Shown: piece by piece, positions 5,131 through 6,653 of the stretch | How the letters are laid out: the number at the start of each line of letters is the position of its first letter | Position numbering within the stretch: position 1 is the stretch's first letter | NCBI GenBank assembly: GCA_030636285.1 | Contig: DAOVXE010000042.1 | Location: 1 to 6,653 of the forward strand | Reading direction: 5' to 3' | Length of the DNA: 6,653 bases | DNA from: Candidatus Falkowiibacteriota bacterium | GTDB lineage: Bacteria > Patescibacteria > ABY1 > BM507 > UBA12075 | Made by a program: the position numbers and the translations under genes | Notes under the pieces: model-generated | The model's input: only the letters and a program-made list of their open reading frames with translations | What the model was told of the DNA's origin: nothing | Databases searched by the model: none

Positions 5131-5499
5131 TTATTTTAATAATTCTTTAACTTTATCACTAACCTGGGCCGGGGTCATCTGGGCCTTGATCCAATAATCG
5201 GTTGCTCCCATTTTTTTGCCTTTTTCCTGGTCTTCGCTGGTTCCCAAATTGGTCAGCATTATTATAGGTATTTTTTTAGTGCCAGGATTTAGGCGCAATT
5301 CCCGCAATACAGAAAAACCGTCCATTTGCGGCAGAATAACATCCAAAAGCACCAAATCCGGCTTTTCTTTAACTGCCAGATCCAAACCTTGCGAGCCGTT
5401 CTCGGCAATTATCACATTATACTTTTCCTGTTTTAATTTGGTCTCATACATCGCGCTGATCATTTTGTCATCCTCCACGATTAATACTTTTTTTTCCAT
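5131..5499 (-). CDS. Single-domain response regulator (CheY-like receiver)
   Basis: The 122 residues form one complete receiver domain with no output domain. Conserved positions are the acidic pocket E9, D10 and D11, the phosphoacceptor D53 in LLDV, the switch T83 in MLTN, and K105 in YWIK. All catalytic residues are present, so it should be phosphorylated by a histidine kinase and act by protein contact, as CheY or Spo0F do. It is directly upstream of the kinase-like gene, 12 nt away, suggesting a two-gene operon. A partner kinase is not adjacent; the sensor kinase at 1-981 is a candidate only by presence in the window. The ATG at 5499 has no clear SD. The 71-nt gap from the ComEC-like gene contains a promoter and no obvious terminator. 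Confidence 0.93.
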   Translation of the reverse strand: MEKKVLIVEDDKMISAMYETKLKQEKYNVIIAENGSQGLDLAVKEKPDLVLLDVILPQMDGFSVLRELRLNPGTKKIPIIMLTNLGTSEDQEKGKKMGATDYWIKAQMTPAQVSDKVKELLK

Positions 5500-5539
5500 A
5501 TAATTATTAGCTTAATGGTTAAACTTAAATGCTAAGTGT

Positions 5540-5567
5540 ATTATAACAACATTATGAAAAAAAACAA
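5540..5567 (-). promoter_or_regulatory. Promoter for the receiver / kinase-like gene pair
   Basis: The minus strand has TGTTATAAT, a perfect extended -10 (TATAAT at 5540-5545), with a partial -35 TTGTTT (5562-5567) 16 nt upstream. The predicted start is near 5533, giving a leader of about 34 nt without an SD. Confidence 0.55.
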
Positions 5568-5570
5568 GTT

Positions 5571-6524
5571 TTATTCTAATATTTGGATAGTATCACCATC
5601 ACTTTTCATCCTGATAGTCCCCAATTCGTCGGTTCTTAAAATTTTTACTCCAATCCTTTCCAAACGCTTTAATACCCGCCTACTGGGATGGCCAAAGCTA
5701 TTATCTATACCGGATGAAATAACAGCGTACTCAGGTTTAACCAGATTAAGAAATTCCTCGCTGCTGGAAGTATCTGACCCATGATGCCCGGCTTTAAGCA
5801 CGTTTGATCTCAAAACCACCTCCCCCTTTTTATCATTATTATCATTTTCTCCCCCTCTACCGCCTGGGAGAGGGGGCTGGGGGGTGAGGGTGTTTATTAA
5901 TTCCTGCTCTACTTCAATTTCCGCGTCGCCCATAAACAAAAAACTTGTATCTTTATATGTTAAACGAACGACAATTGAACTATTATTCAGATTATTAACC
6001 TCGCGTCCTGACAAATTCGTTAGCGGATAGATCAATTGAAGCAAACAATCATTACCCAAATTGATAATCTGTTCCCGATCAACTATAACCAAAGGAATAT
6101 TTTGCTCGCGCACAATATCCAGCCAGGCCAGATAAGTAGGCGAACTATGCACTACTCCGGTGCTTAATATCTGTTTTACATCGTAACGTTTTAACACCGG
6201 TATCAGACCGTCAACATGATCGCTGTGCGGATGGGTAAGGATCATTAAATCAATTGTTTGGTCATACCAGCTTAATTCTTTTGGCAAACACTCCAGTATT
6301 TTACTGCCCGGGCCGCCGTCAATCAATATATTGTGCCCTGACGGCGACTTGATCAAAGCGGCGTCGCCCTGCCCGATGTCAAAAAAGCTAATTTGCAGAT
6401 CCTGATCCCTGGCCCAGCCAATATTTAGCTTGCCAGACAGAAACTGCCAACCGGCCAAAACAAGCAAGCTTAAAGCTAATAATATAAAAGCTAAAAATAA
6501 TAATTTGGGCAGTCTTTTTTGCAT
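5571..6524 (-). CDS. ComEC/Rec2-like metallo-beta-lactamase-fold hydrolase, membrane-anchored
   Basis: The 317-residue protein has an N-terminal membrane anchor (about 7-25) followed by a metallo-beta-lactamase domain of the type found at the end of ComEC. Evidence: FFDIGQGDAALI (47-58), the metal motif THPHSDH (97-103; H98, H100, D102, H103), GD (199-200, D200), KAGHHGS (244-250; H247, H248) and FGHP (277-280, H279). The channel-forming competence domain of full ComEC is missing, so this is the free-standing form, probably an extracytoplasmic or membrane-bound hydrolase or nuclease. A role in DNA uptake is possible but not shown. Residues 212-235, between D200 and HHGS, contain a Pro/Gly-rich block (TPQPPLPGGRGG) and an Asn/Asp-rich tail that look like an in-frame repeat insertion into a loop. 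All metal ligands remain. The ATG lacks an SD and follows a hairpin and T-run. Confidence 0.88.
   Translation of the reverse strand: MQKRLPKLLFLAFILLALSLLVLAGWQFLSGKLNIGWARDQDLQISFFDIGQGDAALIKSPSGHNILIDGGPGSKILECLPKELSWYDQTIDLMILTHPHSDHVDGLIPVLKRYDVKQILSTGVVHSSPTYLAWLDIVREQNIPLVIVDREQIINLGNDCLLQLIYPLTNLSGREVNNLNNSSIVVRLTYKDTSFLFMGDAEIEVEQELINTLTPQPPLPGGRGGENDNNDKKGEVVLRSNVLKAGHHGSDTSSSEEFLNLVKPEYAVISSGIDNSFGHPSRRVLKRLERIGVKILRTDELGTIRMKSDGDTIQILE
5850..5890. repeat. GC-rich palindromic repeat inserted in frame in the ComEC-like gene
   Basis: CCCCCTCT (5851-5858) and AGAGGGGG (5869-5876) form a perfect 8-bp stem with a 10-nt loop, followed by a G-rich stretch to 5890. The composition differs sharply from the AT-rich gene. 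On the minus strand it reads through as TPQPPLPGGRGG (residues 214-225), followed by a low-complexity AT-rich tract (ENDNNDKK). The coded style matches widespread dispersed bacterial repeats that are sometimes translated. Confidence 0.65.
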
Positions 6525-6557
6525 AAATAAAAAACGACAAATCAGGAAAAGTCGTTT
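6525..6557 (-). terminator. Terminator-like hairpin just before the ComEC-like gene
   Basis: Arms AAACGAC (6551-6557 on the minus strand) and GTCGTTT (6532-6538) form a 7-bp stem with a 12-nt loop, then a T-rich tract that ends at the ATG at 6524. If transcription starts at the promoter 6584-6611 it lies wholly inside the leader and could attenuate. It may instead terminate a gene to the right of the window; plus-strand RNA has the same stem with a poorer U-tract. Confidence 0.5.
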
Positions 6558-6583
6558 ATTAATTTACTTTGAATTACAAAACT

Positions 6584-6611
6584 ATTATATACTTTGTCAT
6601 TCTGAGGCCAA
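6584..6611 (-). promoter_or_regulatory. Promoter for the ComEC-like gene
   Basis: The minus strand has TTGGCC (6606-6611; 4 of 6), a 16-nt spacer and a perfect TATAAT (6584-6589). The predicted start is near 6577. The -35 box lies inside the repeat that begins at 6593. Confidence 0.5.
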
Positions 6612-6653
6612 CCGCGTGTCGCTAAAGCTTTAGCGGTGGCGCAAGGCTATGCC
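6593..6653. repeat. Edge of a dispersed palindromic repeat (runs off the window)
   Basis: TTTGTCATTCTGAGG (6593-6607) resembles the end of the element at 3875 (TTTTGTCATTTCGA). It is followed by GC-rich sequence with a perfect 16-bp palindrome, CGCTAAAGCTTTAGCG (6620-6635). No reading frame was supported here. Only part of the element is in the window, so family membership is tentative. Confidence 0.45.

Noticed and set aside
5216..5503. Plus-strand reading frame of 95 codons
   Set aside because: It is antisense to the receiver domain, which has all catalytic residues on the minus strand.
5536..5784. Plus-strand reading frame of 82 codons
   Set aside because: It overlaps the end of the ComEC-like gene and the promoter of the receiver gene, with no supporting signals.
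6430..6633. Plus-strand reading frame of 67 codons
   Set aside because: It is antisense to the membrane anchor of the ComEC-like protein and runs through its promoter and a palindromic repeat.

Overview
The window is AT-rich, tightly packed bacterial DNA with every recognisable gene on the minus strand, so transcription runs from high to low coordinates. TGA is used as a stop (both small genes end in it), so the code is the standard bacterial one and not the TGA=Gly code of Gracilibacteria/Absconditabacteria. Three things suggest a Patescibacteria/CPR genome, perhaps a parcubacterial lineage: the gene set (a 7TM-type sensor kinase, a free-standing ComEC-like hydrolase, a long nucleoside monophosphate kinase paired with a lone receiver domain), the short intergenic spaces and the base composition. 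This is inference from style, not a phylogenetic result.

Layout in transcription order. (i) 6653-5571: the edge of a dispersed repeat, a promoter, a terminator-like leader hairpin, then a membrane-anchored ComEC/Rec2-type metallo-beta-lactamase protein whose domain carries an in-frame palindromic repeat. (ii) 5567-4033: a promoter, a CheY-like receiver protein, and 12 nt later a 361-residue adenylate-kinase-family protein with a zinc-type LID and extensions at both ends. (iii) 4032-2681: an unusual 1.35 kb segment. It holds a MITE-like inverted-repeat element, a consensus promoter driving a nearly leaderless 36-codon single-span membrane peptide, a terminator with an overlapping alternative hairpin, and two small, strongly SD-preceded genes that look like distant paralogues and share a 17-bp element just after their stops. 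A good intrinsic terminator ends the segment. (iv) 2675-1040: a promoter, a leader with another terminator-like hairpin, and a fusion of a PlsC-type acyltransferase with a class I SAM methyltransferase. (v) 1022-1: a terminator whose 5' arm overlaps an extended -10 promoter, then the N-terminal 327 residues of a multi-span sensor histidine kinase that runs off the left edge.

The five larger genes start without a visible Shine-Dalgarno, four of them just after a U-rich tract, whereas the two small genes have canonical SDs. Section (iii) is the most likely place for something undescribed: promoter, membrane micro-ORF, switchable hairpins and a paralogous small-protein pair form a compact, apparently regulated unit of unknown function. 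The receiver protein and the sensor kinase could belong to one signalling network, but they are far apart and nothing in the sequence pairs them.
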